Of a DNA stretch of 64,000 bases, positions 8,501 to 17,084 are shown in pieces (position 1 is the stretch's first letter; every line of letters starts with the position of its first letter). Both the position numbers and the translations under genes were made by a program. Under the pieces are notes generated by a model. That model ran no database searches. It saw only the letters and a list, made by a program, of their open reading frames with translations, and was not told the DNA's origin. The stretch is from Ruminococcus flavefaciens ND2009 (GTDB lineage Bacteria > Bacillota > Clostridia > Oscillospirales > Ruminococcaceae): contig NZ_JHXI01000007.1 in the NCBI RefSeq assembly GCF_000621785.1, forward strand, positions 62,001 through 126,000. The letters are read 5' to 3'.

Positions 8501-9914
8501 TAACACATTCAACAACGATTATCAGAGAGTAAAGATCAGCCTTGCCAAGTTCATGGAACATGACGAGCTCTTCGATATCGGCGAAAACGATGAGTACAAG
8601 AATGTAATATTCGGACTCTATGCAGCAGAGGATATCACTGCAGCTGATGGAACAGTTATCCCCAAGGACGGCTTTATCGCACAGGTATCGCTTGACGAAG
8701 ACATGACAGCCGACTTTACAGAAAAGCTTCCTTTCTCACGCTACTATGTTCAGGAGATAGCAACCGATGAGCACTATATGCTTAATGGTGAGAAGTATCT
8801 TGTGAACTTCCAGTACATGGGACAGGAAATGACAACAGTTGACATCGACTGCGGTACATTCATCAATGACATTAAGCGTGGAGCAGTAAGCGGTAAGAAG
8901 GTCAACGAAAATGGTGATCCCCTCGAAAACGCTCTCTTCGGTCTGTTCAGTGCAGACGAAACTGAGTTCACAGCTGAGAACGCATACTTTACAGACGAGT
9001 CCGACGAGGACGGAAACTTCGGTTTCACAGATATTCCTTTCGGTGAGTATATCGTCAAGGAGATCGCAGCACCTACCGGATATATCCTTTCAGACGAGCA
9101 GTATCCTGTTGTTATCGCTGAGAACGGCGATGTTGTGGAGATAACTGCGGAAAATATGGCGATCACAGTCTCTATCAGCAAGGAAGACCTCTACGGAAAC
9201 GAACTGACAGGCGCATCTATGCAGCTCATCGACGAAAACGGTGATATCGTAGACGAATGGACATCTGACGGCGAGAATCACATCATCACAAACATTCCTG
9301 CAGGCGGTTATACACTCAAGGAAGTTGCAGCTCCTGACGGATATGTTATTGCAACTGATATCAGCTTCACAATCGACGAGTACGGAAACGTTACTGTTGA
9401 CGGCGTTGAGGCTAATGCTTTTGATGATGACGGAAATCCCATTGTTACAATGATCGATGATGCAACACTTGTAAAGATCAGCAAGCAGGATATGACAACA
9501 GATACAGAGCTTGCAGGTGCGACACTTCAGGTCATCGACAAGGACGGCAACGTTATCGAGGAATGGGTATCTGGCACAGAGCCTCACTATATCGAGGCAA
9601 AACTCATCGCAGGCGAAACTTACACTCTCCGTGAGATCACAGCTCCTGACGGCTATAATACCGCTGAGGACATCGAGTTTACTGTCAATGCAGACGGAAG
9701 CGTCACTGAGGTGACTATGAAGGACGAAGCTATTATTGTAACAACACCTAATGTTGCCACAGGCGATACAGGCAAGAGTCCTCTCGGATATATCATGGTG
9801 ATTGCAGGTCTCGTACTGCTCACAGTATCCATATTTGCAAGAAAGAAAAAGGAAGAGCCTGCTGACGATTACGCAGAGCTCTGTCCTGACTTTATTGAAG
9901 GAGAAAATGAATGA
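5526..9914 (+). CDS. Giant SpaA/CNA-B repeat adhesin with N-terminal NlpC/P60-like domain and sorting signal
   Basis: 1462 residues. A signal peptide (about 1-44) is followed by a cysteine-peptidase-like NlpC/P60 domain (about 50-265) with Cys in GVDCSGLLYY and His in DHSWIYMGE. Then come roughly ten prealbumin-like/SpaA and CNA-B repeats, many ending in E-box segments such as APTGY, APDGY and TAPYGY. The C-terminus has NVATGDTGKSP, a membrane segment and KKK, a sortase signal of the non-LPxTG kind known for class B sortases, then a 20-residue cytoplasmic tail. The sortase gene overlaps its end. It probably acts as the mating adhesin of the element, with the P60-like domain loosening peptidoglycan. 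The fusion of both functions in one wall protein is unusual. Confidence 0.85.
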   Translation: MTKNNTRNHKGFMKKLSAGLMASLCALSVIGSSVTNIGITASAAMTTENTAFPSADAVIAQAATLLGSPYGWGFKGYTGVYYQDSYSPLSLDYVRQQGVDCSGLLYYTLTHLGYSTSGFSWNNPVPVDTPHWLSVNDNCTITYNGVTSKIDVEKANIPYTERPYWECADGSTITPGSMVIADNLNGEDHSWIYMGEFNNRNEVISYLKSIGVNESYINSNTVGDGSGDGGTHWRIESNGSNGCVINNRTDGKKATAMNMYAFRVTQNEVEFSVTKLDKDTQMVIGKSPVDNSSAVYGVYKDKECKTKVGEITIGDKGKGTIKLPNGTYYAKEIKAPTGYDIDATVYTLASGKSVTVNETRTSGKIVVNKTAEDGIVGDREFKVTGSNGKTVTKKTNGNGVAEFSGLDVYDLTNGKPVTYNVSEINVDNRYETPKAQDITLTSGNADLTVAVDFENTLKKGNIKINKQSEDNQNGDRTFTITGGGETYTLTTANDGTAILASIPVYDSSNQPITYTISEKDVPVRYVVPADQTVTLTADATVDVKFENKLKKFTAEITKKDSENISAQGDATLAGATYGLYHDGNRVATYTTDENGHFVTDEFVCGNYTLQELTPSQGYQLNDEIYKVGAEPQNYKVEVNPIALDVTEDVVKGKVSIIKHSDDGTTGIETPEDGAEFEVYLKNAGSYEDAKETERDYLITDENGFAETKELPYGTYTVHQTTGWKNTEFVEDFDVIVDENGKTYPYIINDAVITANIRIVKKDAESGKVIPVSGIGFKVWSVDNEKYISQTVNYPVEETIDTFYTNETGTLMLPGELAYGNYELHEVKAPTGYFLNEEPVPFTVDGTEKTVEVEKFDTAQKGRISVSKRGEIFKTVQAIGPAIHTNEDGEIETAGFTTYTPVFEESGLGGAEFEVIAAEDIYTADGTLRASAGEVVADIITDKDGNALTEPLYLGKYVVKEKTAPYGYVLNKEAKEVELTYAGQEVSITDAVNNTFNNDYQRVKISLAKFMEHDELFDIGENDEYKNVIFGLYAAEDITAADGTVIPKDGFIAQVSLDEDMTADFTEKLPFSRYYVQEIATDEHYMLNGEKYLVNFQYMGQEMTTVDIDCGTFINDIKRGAVSGKKVNENGDPLENALFGLFSADETEFTAENAYFTDESDEDGNFGFTDIPFGEYIVKEIAAPTGYILSDEQYPVVIAENGDVVEITAENMAITVSISKEDLYGNELTGASMQLIDENGDIVDEWTSDGENHIITNIPAGGYTLKEVAAPDGYVIATDISFTIDEYGNVTVDGVEANAFDDDGNPIVTMIDDATLVKISKQDMTTDTELAGATLQVIDKDGNVIEEWVSGTEPHYIEAKLIAGETYTLREITAPDGYNTAEDIEFTVNADGSVTEVTMKDEAIIVTTPNVATGDTGKSPLGYIMVIAGLVLLTVSIFARKKKEEPADDYAELCPDFIEGENE

Positions 9915-10753
9915 AAAAGAAGACTATACTTCGCATACTGGCGGCTGCTTCGGCAGTCGCCCTCCTTTTAGGAGGCGCATATCTGCTCACAAAGGATGAC
10001 TTCCGTCAGAAACTTAAAGAAACGGAAATAAAGCCATATATGCCTACTCCGACAGTTTTGTCAGCACTTGACGAAGCATCCGAAACTGAGACAACAACCA
10101 CAACTACTACAAGCATTACAGTCGAAACTGCTGAGCACACTACGGAAGCTGCGATAACAACAACATCTCCCGAGTTATCAGCAGAGGTCAGACAGAGCCT
10201 TATTGACTCAGCACAGTCGCTGAATTCAGCATACCCCGATGCACTCGGCTGGCTGTATATCCCTGATACGGTCATCAGCTATCCCGTAATGCAGAGCCGT
10301 GATAACGACTATTACCTTAGTCATGCGTATGACGGAACATACCTGAAAGCAGGCTCGGTATTCCTTGATTATCGTTGTGAGGGCAGATTTCAGAACCCGA
10401 TAAACATCATTTATGCCCACAACATGAAGAACGGCTCCATGTTCGCACAGGTGACAAACTTCAAGAATGACAGCTATTTCGAAAGCCACAAGTACGGCTG
10501 GCTTGCTACTCCTGAGACAGTATACAGGATCGACTTTTTCTCCTGTGCTGTTGCAGACTGGCATGACAGCCTGTATGAGGGAGATACTCCCGTGGCTGAG
10601 TGGGTGCCGCATATCTGCGATAAATCGGTAGTCGGCAGAGAGATAACCTATTCAGATGATGACAGGTTCGTTTCATTATCGACCTGTTCATATGAATTCC
10701 AGAACGCACGAACTATCCTTACGGGAAAGCTCGTAGAGACAAAGGAGGTTTAA
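9911..10753 (+). CDS. srtB: Class B sortase
   Basis: 280 residues, starting inside the adhesin stop (ATGA overlap). It has an N-terminal membrane anchor, a Thr-rich stretch, and the sortase B core: LGWLYIPDTVISYPVMQ, catalytic His in YAHNMKNGSMFA, catalytic Cys in LSTCSYEF, and Arg in NARTILTG. Spacing of His, Cys and Arg fits the class B family. It should cleave the adhesin's NVATG-type signal and attach the adhesin to the wall, since the two genes are coupled. It may also serve the SPQTG-bearing NEAT protein at 39349-41121, but a chromosomal sortase could equally do that. Confidence 0.9.
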   Translation: MKKKTILRILAAASAVALLLGGAYLLTKDDFRQKLKETEIKPYMPTPTVLSALDEASETETTTTTTTSITVETAEHTTEAAITTTSPELSAEVRQSLIDSAQSLNSAYPDALGWLYIPDTVISYPVMQSRDNDYYLSHAYDGTYLKAGSVFLDYRCEGRFQNPINIIYAHNMKNGSMFAQVTNFKNDSYFESHKYGWLATPETVYRIDFFSCAVADWHDSLYEGDTPVAEWVPHICDKSVVGREITYSDDDRFVSLSTCSYEFQNARTILTGKLVETKEV

Positions 10754-10759
10754 ACTTAT

Positions 10760-11092
10760 ATGAGAAAACTGAAAACCAAGCTCATATGTGCTGTAACAGC
10801 ATTTATGGCAATGCTGAACTTTACGGCAATGAATGCCTATGCCGCAGGAGATGTGGCGTCGGCAGTAGAGAGTACATGGACATCGGCGAAAGACCAGATA
10901 CAGACTGTGGTAAATAACGTCGTTTTCCCCGTGATCGACGTAATACTCGGTGTACTGCTCTTCGTCAAGATCGCTACAGCGTATTTGGAGTATAGAAAAC
11001 ATGGTACGCTTGAATGGACTCCGATAGCTATAATCTTCGGCGGTCTGCTCTTTTCCCTTACAGCTCCGCTGTATGTATGGACGATACTCTGA
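10760..11092 (+). CDS. DUF3852 / VirB2-like small membrane protein
   Basis: 110 residues. A signal peptide ends near NAYAAG, and two hydrophobic segments follow (VVFPVIDVILGVLLFVKIA and the IAIIFGGLLF to WTIL end) joined by a basic YRKHG loop. This is the layout of VirB2/TrbC pilin-like proteins. The block VVNNVVFPVIDVILG and the end TAPLYVWTIL match the DUF3852 family seen next to T4SS genes in Firmicutes elements. It lies between the sortase and the other T4SS genes. Gram-positive systems make no long pilus, so it is likely a pore or short surface component. Confidence 0.75.
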   Translation: MRKLKTKLICAVTAFMAMLNFTAMNAYAAGDVASAVESTWTSAKDQIQTVVNNVVFPVIDVILGVLLFVKIATAYLEYRKHGTLEWTPIAIIFGGLLFSLTAPLYVWTIL

Positions 11093-11116
11093 TTGAAAGG
11101 AATAAAGGTGATATAT

Positions 11117-11545
11117 ATGAATTTCTTTACAGAAGAGCTCAAGAAGATAACTGACAGGAGCGAATATATTCAGAATCCAAAGTTTGTCGGACAGTCCTGC
11201 GTTTTCAGGCTGTCCGATGATGTTACGGGTAAGTTGGGATTCGTTACACAGGGTTATGCCGATAACTATACTGCCCTTAAACTTACTCTGCTCAACAAGA
11301 GAGAGGGACCTATCGATGTTCAGGTAATGAATATAACTGATGTCATAGGCTTGAAAACGGTGCGCGGCGAGTCTTGTTCTCCGCATATCTGGAGGTACGG
11401 AAATGACATTGAATGGTATGGTTATCATCCCAACAGTAATGACTATTCTGCTTTGTCGGAAACTGTCGACGATTACCTGTCTTGTTTCGCAGAACAGGAG
11501 CTCACAGAGTCAGAAGACGAAGAACTGAACATTTCACTCAATTAA
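11117..11545 (+). CDS. Conserved element protein with acidic tail, unknown function
   Basis: 142 residues. The ATG at 11117 is chosen because AAGGTGA lies 5 bases before it; the upstream TTG in the same frame has no such site. There is no signal peptide or membrane segment. The protein is mixed alpha/beta with conserved-looking blocks CVFRLSDDVTGKLGFV and IWRYGNDIEWYGY. It ends in a Glu/Asp run then EELNISLN, which looks like the shared tail with Ile/Leu in place of Met. I do not recognise the family. It sits among mating-pore genes but is predicted cytoplasmic, so it could be cargo or a chaperone. Confidence 0.55.
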   Translation: MNFFTEELKKITDRSEYIQNPKFVGQSCVFRLSDDVTGKLGFVTQGYADNYTALKLTLLNKREGPIDVQVMNITDVIGLKTVRGESCSPHIWRYGNDIEWYGYHPNSNDYSALSETVDDYLSCFAEQELTESEDEELNISLN

Positions 11546-11558
11546 TGGAGGTACGAAA

Positions 11559-12296
11559 ATGAAGAATAACATAAGAGCGGCAATAGCCGCCATTTTAATT
11601 GCCGCAGCTTTAACAGGCTGCGGTACGATAAAACCGCCTGCTATAGATAACACGGTAACAACAGTCCCCGCAACCACTGAGACTACTACCGCAGAACCGA
11701 CAACGGTATCTGCTACAACAGAGGCTCCCACCGAGCCTCCGATGACTGAGGAAGAAAGAAGACAGCTCGAGCAGAGTACCTTTATAGCTGAATTCCTCGG
11801 CTCTCAGATAAAGTTCGAGGATACCGCAGGCATTACCGATGAAGTAATCAAAAAGTCCGACTTCGAGTGTGAAAGTGCCAAGAACGGCACTGAGAAGATC
11901 ACTGTCAAGGGCAAGAACGGCGGCGGAACTATTGAGGTATCAAGAATCGACATATCCGCAAGCAGTCTTAAGAATGATATTGAAAACGTCCTTGGAAGAT
12001 ACGGCGATTACAGTTACGATCAGATAAAAGGCGGTATGAAGGGAGTCAACAATGAAGACTTCACAACCAATTATCGTATGATAACCAGTGTTGTGAGTAA
12101 GGGCAAGTATCAGCGATATGGAGCTATCCAGAAGACGGACGGAATGTCTACACAGTTCGGATATGCTGAGGTTTACGCTGTACTCAGGGATAACAAGCTG
12201 ACCGTAATATCTGGACAGCTCTTGTCAACGGACATGACCGAAAGACAAAACTTCTCGGAACTCATAAAGCAGCTTGCAGAGAAGGTGGAGTACTGA
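11559..12296 (+). CDS. Lipoprotein of the conjugation region
   Basis: 245 residues. The lipoprotein signal ends in ALTGCG (lipobox LTGC). A Thr/Pro/Glu linker of about 45 residues follows, then a mixed alpha/beta C-terminal domain (about 75-245) that I cannot assign. This domain has GTIEVSRIDI, a GGMKGVNNEDF segment and a long final helix. A surface-exposed, membrane-tethered protein in a T4SS operon could be a pore subunit or an exclusion factor. The stop overlaps the next start, so they are coupled. Confidence 0.6.
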   Translation: MKNNIRAAIAAILIAAALTGCGTIKPPAIDNTVTTVPATTETTTAEPTTVSATTEAPTEPPMTEEERRQLEQSTFIAEFLGSQIKFEDTAGITDEVIKKSDFECESAKNGTEKITVKGKNGGGTIEVSRIDISASSLKNDIENVLGRYGDYSYDQIKGGMKGVNNEDFTTNYRMITSVVSKGKYQRYGAIQKTDGMSTQFGYAEVYAVLRDNKLTVISGQLLSTDMTERQNFSELIKQLAEKVEY

Positions 12297-12559
12297 TGAT
12301 AGTAACTGTAAACGGCGGTGATATGTCACAGGCTGAAATCGACGAGTATGTCCGCAGAATACGGAAGAAACATCCCGACCGTATCATAAACGAACTGACA
12401 CTTACGATAAACGGCAAATATGTGGATATTCAGTATAACTACGATACCGTTCCCTTTGAACGCATCCGCAGGATAACCGGCTACCTCGTGGGAACGCTTG
12501 ACCGTTTCAATGATGCAAAGAAAGCCGAGGAAAGCCAGCGGATAAAGCATGAAATTTAG
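12296..12559 (+). CDS. Small NrdD-like element protein
   Basis: 87 residues. The C-terminal half, with RRITGYLVGTLDRFNDAKKA followed by a KH pair, resembles the end of anaerobic ribonucleotide reductase NrdD, and short proteins like this recur beside the Toprim primase in Firmicutes conjugative elements. The protein is far too short to be a reductase and has no glycyl-radical motif. It may bind nucleotide or partner with the primase; that is inference. It overlaps the preceding lipoprotein stop. Confidence 0.6.
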   Translation: MIVTVNGGDMSQAEIDEYVRRIRKKHPDRIINELTLTINGKYVDIQYNYDTVPFERIRRITGYLVGTLDRFNDAKKAEESQRIKHEI

Positions 12560-12577
12560 CAATATGGAGGTGAACAT

Positions 12578-13984
12578 ATGCCATATATACCATTCACGGA
12601 TGAACAGAAGGTCATGGCAAACTCCGTGGATCTCGAATATTTTCTGCGAAGTCGTGGAGAAACACTTGAAAAGGTAGGGCGTGAGTACAAGCTCATATAT
12701 ACCGACGGCAGCGGCAGACACGACAGTATAACTATGTCCGGCAGTACATGGTTCGATCACAAGAACCAGACCGGCGGCGGTGCTATCAAGTTTATGCAGT
12801 ATTTCTACGGTATGAGCTTTTCAGACGCTGTACAGAATCTGCTGGGATATACAGTCTCTCCCCTTGCAAGAAGTGTCCCTGAGACAGCACCGGAACCTAA
12901 AAAGGAATTCAATCTTCCGCCTAAGAACAAGACCATGAACAGAGTATACGCATATCTTATCAAACAGCGATATATCGCTCCCGAGGTGGTATCATTCTTC
13001 GCAAAGGAAGGAAAGATATATGAGGACTCGGAGCATCATAACGCTGTATTCGTGGGATACGACGAGAGCGGAGTCCCGAAACAGGCTCATAAACGCTCTA
13101 CAAACAGCTATGGAAAGACCTTCCGTATTACCGTCGAGGGCTCTGATACCGATTACAGCTTTGCACACTACGGTACATCAGGCAGGCTCTATGTGTTTGA
13201 AGCACCGATAGATATGCTTTCATATATCACACTCCACCCTGAAAACTGGCAGGAACATTCATATATAGCCATGAACGGCGTATATGAGTCTGCTGTGCTG
13301 AAAGCATTGGAGCTGAATGATAACATAAAGCATATCATTATCTGCACGGATAATGACGAGGGCGGTATCGATGCATACGACAGGCTCAATGACTTGCTTC
13401 AGGAGCGAGGATATACCAATGTTACAAGGATATATCCTACCAACAAGGACTTCAACGAGGATCTGAAAGCACGAAACGGACAGCCTGCTTTGATTGCAGT
13501 GCCGCATGAGAGAAAGGGTGTTTATCATAACAACGTCAACGCCATCAATTACTACCCATGCCGTCCCGATAAGCTGACATCACAGCTCAGGGCAGCATTC
13601 AAGAATGGACAATACAGATATCTTGCCGAGTATGCATTAGCAGGCTCGGCTTTTTTCATGCGTGTAAAGAACGAATCCAAGGCTCATTCTGCCCTTAAAG
13701 CAAAGCTGAGAAAAGAGTACAGAGCATACAAGGATAAGGCAAGGATCGATGTTAAATGCAGAGATCTGAGCAATAAGCTGAAAGAGGTATTGTCAGATCT
13801 GAAGCAGCCTGCAAGGACCTATGAACAGTCCATAGCAACAGCCAAACGGCTCTATGAGCTTGCAGACTGCGCGGTAAAGGTGCAGACTCAGGAAGAACTC
13901 GACAATCAGCCAAGTGAAGAAATATCTGAAAATGAAGACCAGGACGAGGAAGCGGAGCTATCTCCTCTTCCTTCATTGTCATAG
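12578..13984 (+). CDS. Toprim-domain DNA primase-like protein (DUF3991-type)
   Basis: 468 residues. The N-terminal part (WFDHKNQTGGGAIKFMQYFY) resembles a primase zinc-binding region that has lost its Cys ligands. The Toprim core shows the metal-binding Glu in YVFEAPIDMLSY and the acidic motif ICTDNDEGGIDAYDR. A basic helical C-terminal region follows, then an acidic end. Such primases start complementary-strand synthesis on the single strand that arrives in the recipient. The acidic C-terminus ends AELSPLPSLS, reminiscent of but not a clear copy of the tails on the element's cargo proteins. RBS is GGAGGTGA before the ATG. Confidence 0.8.
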   Translation: MPYIPFTDEQKVMANSVDLEYFLRSRGETLEKVGREYKLIYTDGSGRHDSITMSGSTWFDHKNQTGGGAIKFMQYFYGMSFSDAVQNLLGYTVSPLARSVPETAPEPKKEFNLPPKNKTMNRVYAYLIKQRYIAPEVVSFFAKEGKIYEDSEHHNAVFVGYDESGVPKQAHKRSTNSYGKTFRITVEGSDTDYSFAHYGTSGRLYVFEAPIDMLSYITLHPENWQEHSYIAMNGVYESAVLKALELNDNIKHIIICTDNDEGGIDAYDRLNDLLQERGYTNVTRIYPTNKDFNEDLKARNGQPALIAVPHERKGVYHNNVNAINYYPCRPDKLTSQLRAAFKNGQYRYLAEYALAGSAFFMRVKNESKAHSALKAKLRKEYRAYKDKARIDVKCRDLSNKLKEVLSDLKQPARTYEQSIATAKRLYELADCAVKVQTQEELDNQPSEEISENEDQDEEAELSPLPSLS

Positions 13985-14064
13985 GGGGCGCGTCATTATG
14001 TCATAGGCATATATTAAGTATACAAGTAACTAATTATTAACATAGCAAAAGAGGAAGTGAGATA

Positions 14065-15852
14065 TTGGATGATAAGAAAATATATCTGTTAGCATTAATG
14101 GCGGCGTGTCTGATAATTTTTGCAATAGTTGTGAGTATTCTTGACAGCCGCGGAATAAACAGTATTAAATCAAAGGCGGTCGGTGACGGACAGCATGGAA
14201 CAGCAAGGTGGGCGACCAAGCCGGAGATAAGGCAGACTTTTGTCTCTCTGCCATTCGAGCCTGAACTGTGGAGGCAAGGAAAAGACCTGCCGAAAGTTCA
14301 GGGAACGGTCATAGGATGTCACGGAAAGCTGAATACAACAGCTCTTGTTGATACAGGAGATGTTCATAGCCTTATGATCGGTGCAGCCGGAGTCGGTAAA
14401 ACGGCATACTTCCTATATCCGAATATCGAGTTCTGCCTTGCATCAGGAATGTCGTTCCTGTCAACGGATACGAAGGGAGACATAGCTCGAAACTATGGAA
14501 ATATAGCCAAGAACTGCTATGGGTACAATGTATCAGTGCTTGATCTCAGAAATCCTACTCGAAGCGATGAAGATAATATCCTGCACCTTGTGAACAAGTA
14601 TATGGATATCTATCTTTCTGACAGGATCAACCTTTCAGCTAAGGCAAAAGCCGAGAAATATGCAAAGATCACAGCGAAGACGATAATCAATATCGGCGGC
14701 GGTGACAGCTCAAACTACGGACAAAACGCATTCTTCTATGATGCGGCGGAGGGACTGTTATCATCGATAATACTGCTTCTAGCTGAGTTCGGTGAGAAGA
14801 ATGAGAGGCATATAGTGTCGGTATTCAAGCTGATACAGGACCTCATAGCTAAGCCGCCTCCGAAGAATGCTAAGGATAAGCCTCCGATGTACTTCACAAA
14901 GCTGATGGAACTCCTGCCGAGTGATCACAAAGCAAAGTGGCTGGCAGGTGCGGCTCTGAATTCTGCGGATCAGGCGATGCTGTCGGTAATGAGTACAGCA
15001 TTATCCCGACTAAATAGCTTCCTGGACTCCGAGATGGAGCAGATATTGTGCTTCGGTACAGCCATAGACGCTGAACGCTTCTGCAATGAGAAATCAGCTA
15101 TATTCATAATACTTCCAGAGGAAGATCAGTCAAAGTATTTCATGGTCAGCCTGTTGATACAGCAGTTATACCGAGAGATACTTGTCATAGCCGATGAACA
15201 CGGCGGCGCACTGCCGAACAGAGTAATGTTCTACTGCGATGAATTCGGCACCTTTCCCAAGATAGAGGGAGCCGAGGCGATGTTCTCCGCAGGTCGAAGC
15301 AGAAAGATATCCATAGTCGCTATTATCCAAAGCTTCGCTCAATTAGAGCAGAAATACGGCAAGGAAGGTTCGGAGATAATCACTGATAATACTCAGCTCA
15401 CCATATTCGGTGGATTTGCTCCGCAGTCGCAGTCTGCGGAGGTGCTGTCAAAGGCTCTCGGCGAGCAGACAGTACAAAGCGGCTCGGTATCGCTTGGAAA
15501 GGAGCATTCACGCTCCATTCAGATGATGGGCAGACCGCTGATGACCGTTGACGAACTCAAAAGTATGCCGAAAGGTCAGTTCATAGTTATGAAAACCGGA
15601 ACTCACCCGATGATAAGCAAATTAAAGCTGTACTTCAAATGGGGTATTAAATTCGGAAAGCCTTTCATGCTGGCAGATAAAGCCACTCGTTCCGTGACAT
15701 ATATGGAGCGAGATGAGCTGATGAGAGAGGTATCTGTGAAATATCCGCCTGCAAAGAAAAGCATTCCTATACCCGTGGATATGACGTTTGAGGAAGCGGA
15801 TATTCATGAAGAACCCAAGAAAACCAATATTAAGACAGAAAAGAGGAGTTGA
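14065..15852 (+). CDS. VirD4-type coupling protein (T4CP)
   Basis: 595 residues from a TTG at 14065, preceded by GAGGAAGTGA; no earlier start fits. One N-terminal membrane helix (about 5-27) is followed by the HGTARWATKPEI entry motif typical of VirD4/TraG. The Walker A is GAAGVGKTAYFLYP (about 107) and the Walker B is FYCDEFGTFPK (about 390). The coupling protein brings the relaxase-DNA complex and any protein substrates to the T4SS pore. It is the expected receptor for the C-terminal tails described in the findings. No all-alpha insertion is obvious. The C-terminal end is basic, unlike the cargo proteins. Confidence 0.93.
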   Translation: MDDKKIYLLALMAACLIIFAIVVSILDSRGINSIKSKAVGDGQHGTARWATKPEIRQTFVSLPFEPELWRQGKDLPKVQGTVIGCHGKLNTTALVDTGDVHSLMIGAAGVGKTAYFLYPNIEFCLASGMSFLSTDTKGDIARNYGNIAKNCYGYNVSVLDLRNPTRSDEDNILHLVNKYMDIYLSDRINLSAKAKAEKYAKITAKTIINIGGGDSSNYGQNAFFYDAAEGLLSSIILLLAEFGEKNERHIVSVFKLIQDLIAKPPPKNAKDKPPMYFTKLMELLPSDHKAKWLAGAALNSADQAMLSVMSTALSRLNSFLDSEMEQILCFGTAIDAERFCNEKSAIFIILPEEDQSKYFMVSLLIQQLYREILVIADEHGGALPNRVMFYCDEFGTFPKIEGAEAMFSAGRSRKISIVAIIQSFAQLEQKYGKEGSEIITDNTQLTIFGGFAPQSQSAEVLSKALGEQTVQSGSVSLGKEHSRSIQMMGRPLMTVDELKSMPKGQFIVMKTGTHPMISKLKLYFKWGIKFGKPFMLADKATRSVTYMERDELMREVSVKYPPAKKSIPIPVDMTFEEADIHEEPKKTNIKTEKRS

Positions 15853-15856
15853 TCAT

Positions 15857-16141
15857 TTGAATGTTGAAAGACGAATATATGACTTAGGTCTGCCGCACCG
15901 AGCGGTAACAGTATACTGCTACCTGTGCGACAGATCAGACAAAAAGGGAGAATGTTTTCCGTCAGCCAAGACCATAGCTCAGGACCTGAGCCTTAGTCGC
16001 AGAACTGTATTCAGGGCTCTCCATGAGCTCCTTGAAAATGGACTCATAGAGAAGCAGCCGAGACTTCGCAACAACGGTGGTTCAAGCTCAAACCTCTACA
16101 GGCTGACGAATGTTCCCAAGGAGGTGAACGAGAATGTTTGA
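15857..16141 (+). CDS. HTH_36-type helix-turn-helix protein
   Basis: 94 residues with TTG start at 15857, 8 bases after GAGGAG and immediately after the VirD4 stop. An upstream in-frame ATG at 15788 would lie inside virD4 and lacks a site. The body is one winged helix: TIAQDLSLSRRTVFRALHEL is the recognition region and LIEKQPR the wing. It resembles replication-initiator or regulator DNA-binding domains. It is the only obvious stand-alone DNA-binding regulator within the T4SS operon and could tune transfer gene expression. Its end overlaps the VirB6 gene by 8 bases. Confidence 0.7.
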   Translation: MNVERRIYDLGLPHRAVTVYCYLCDRSDKKGECFPSAKTIAQDLSLSRRTVFRALHELLENGLIEKQPRLRNNGGSSSNLYRLTNVPKEVNENV

Positions 16142-17072
16142 TTGGATCGGCGATGCCATAGACTGGATCGGTGACGGAATATCGTCGCTGTGGGATAACA
16201 CAGTCGGCGTTGTTACAAGCGAAGCAGCAAGAGCCATATTCGATGTAATGTTTGATTGGTTGTTCATGCTTGTATACGACGGTATAGCGGATATTTTTAA
16301 CTTCATCAACGAGTCGACAACTGACCTGTTTCAGCTCGGCTGGATACAGGCATTTCTGACACTGTTCCATAATATCGGCTGGATACTGTTTATCACAGGC
16401 ATGGTAGTTGCAGTGTTCGATACTGCAATAGCATACGAAAACGGTCATGCGAATATAAAGGACACATGTCTTAATGTGCTGAAAGGTTTCTTTGCTTGTA
16501 GTCTCCTGACTGTAGTACCGCAGCGGCTGTATTCATTCTGCGTATCTCTGCAGCACACCTTTGCCAATGACCTTGTGGGAGCTCTGATACAAAACAGAAG
16601 TGCAACTCTTACAAGTGCCGGAATGGAGGCGTTGGAAGCTCTAAGAGCTGACGTTTCTCTTTCAAGCCTGTTTTTTATTATACTATTTGGCTACTGTACG
16701 ATAAAAGTCGTTTTTGCAAATATAAAGAGAGGCGGTATACTGCTGTGTCAGATAGCGGTAGGCAGCCTGTATATGTTCAGCGTACCGAGAGGATATACGG
16801 ACGGATTCGTAAACTGGTGCAAGCAGGTCATAGCTACCTGCCTCACAGCTTTCCTGCAGACAACAATATTATTCCTCGGACTGCTGACCTGTCCCGATCA
16901 CCCGATACTGGCGGCAGGTATATGCTTATCGGCTAACGAAGTACCTCGTATCGCACAGATGTACGGACTTGATACCTCAACAAGAGTTAACGTAATGGCG
17001 GTAGGTCATGCGGTCAATATGGGTTCAAGAGCTGTAGGTCTCATAAAGAGTGCATCCAAGGTTGCAACATAA
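16134..17072 (+). CDS. VirB6/TrbL-like inner-membrane pore protein
   Basis: 312 residues with an amphipathic N-terminus (FDWIGDAIDWIGDGI) and about six membrane segments, for example LGWIQAFLTLFHNIGWILF, SLFFIILFGYCTIKVVF and TAFLQTTILFLGLL. The N-terminal amphipathic helix, number of segments and place upstream of PrgI and VirB4 fit the VirB6/TrbL family of mating-channel proteins in Gram-positive elements. No catalytic function is expected. Confidence 0.8.
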   Translation: MFDWIGDAIDWIGDGISSLWDNTVGVVTSEAARAIFDVMFDWLFMLVYDGIADIFNFINESTTDLFQLGWIQAFLTLFHNIGWILFITGMVVAVFDTAIAYENGHANIKDTCLNVLKGFFACSLLTVVPQRLYSFCVSLQHTFANDLVGALIQNRSATLTSAGMEALEALRADVSLSSLFFIILFGYCTIKVVFANIKRGGILLCQIAVGSLYMFSVPRGYTDGFVNWCKQVIATCLTAFLQTTILFLGLLTCPDHPILAAGICLSANEVPRIAQMYGLDTSTRVNVMAVGHAVNMGSRAVGLIKSASKVAT

Positions 17073-17084
17073 GGAGGTGTCTGT

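Noticed and set aside
5700..9900. Many long open frames on the minus strand and other frames across the adhesin gene
   Set aside because: They follow the repeat structure of the adhesin, have no ribosome sites and show no protein features.
13985..14064. Short gap between primase and virD4 as oriT
   Set aside because: It has no marked inverted repeats; the region before the relaxase is a much better candidate.
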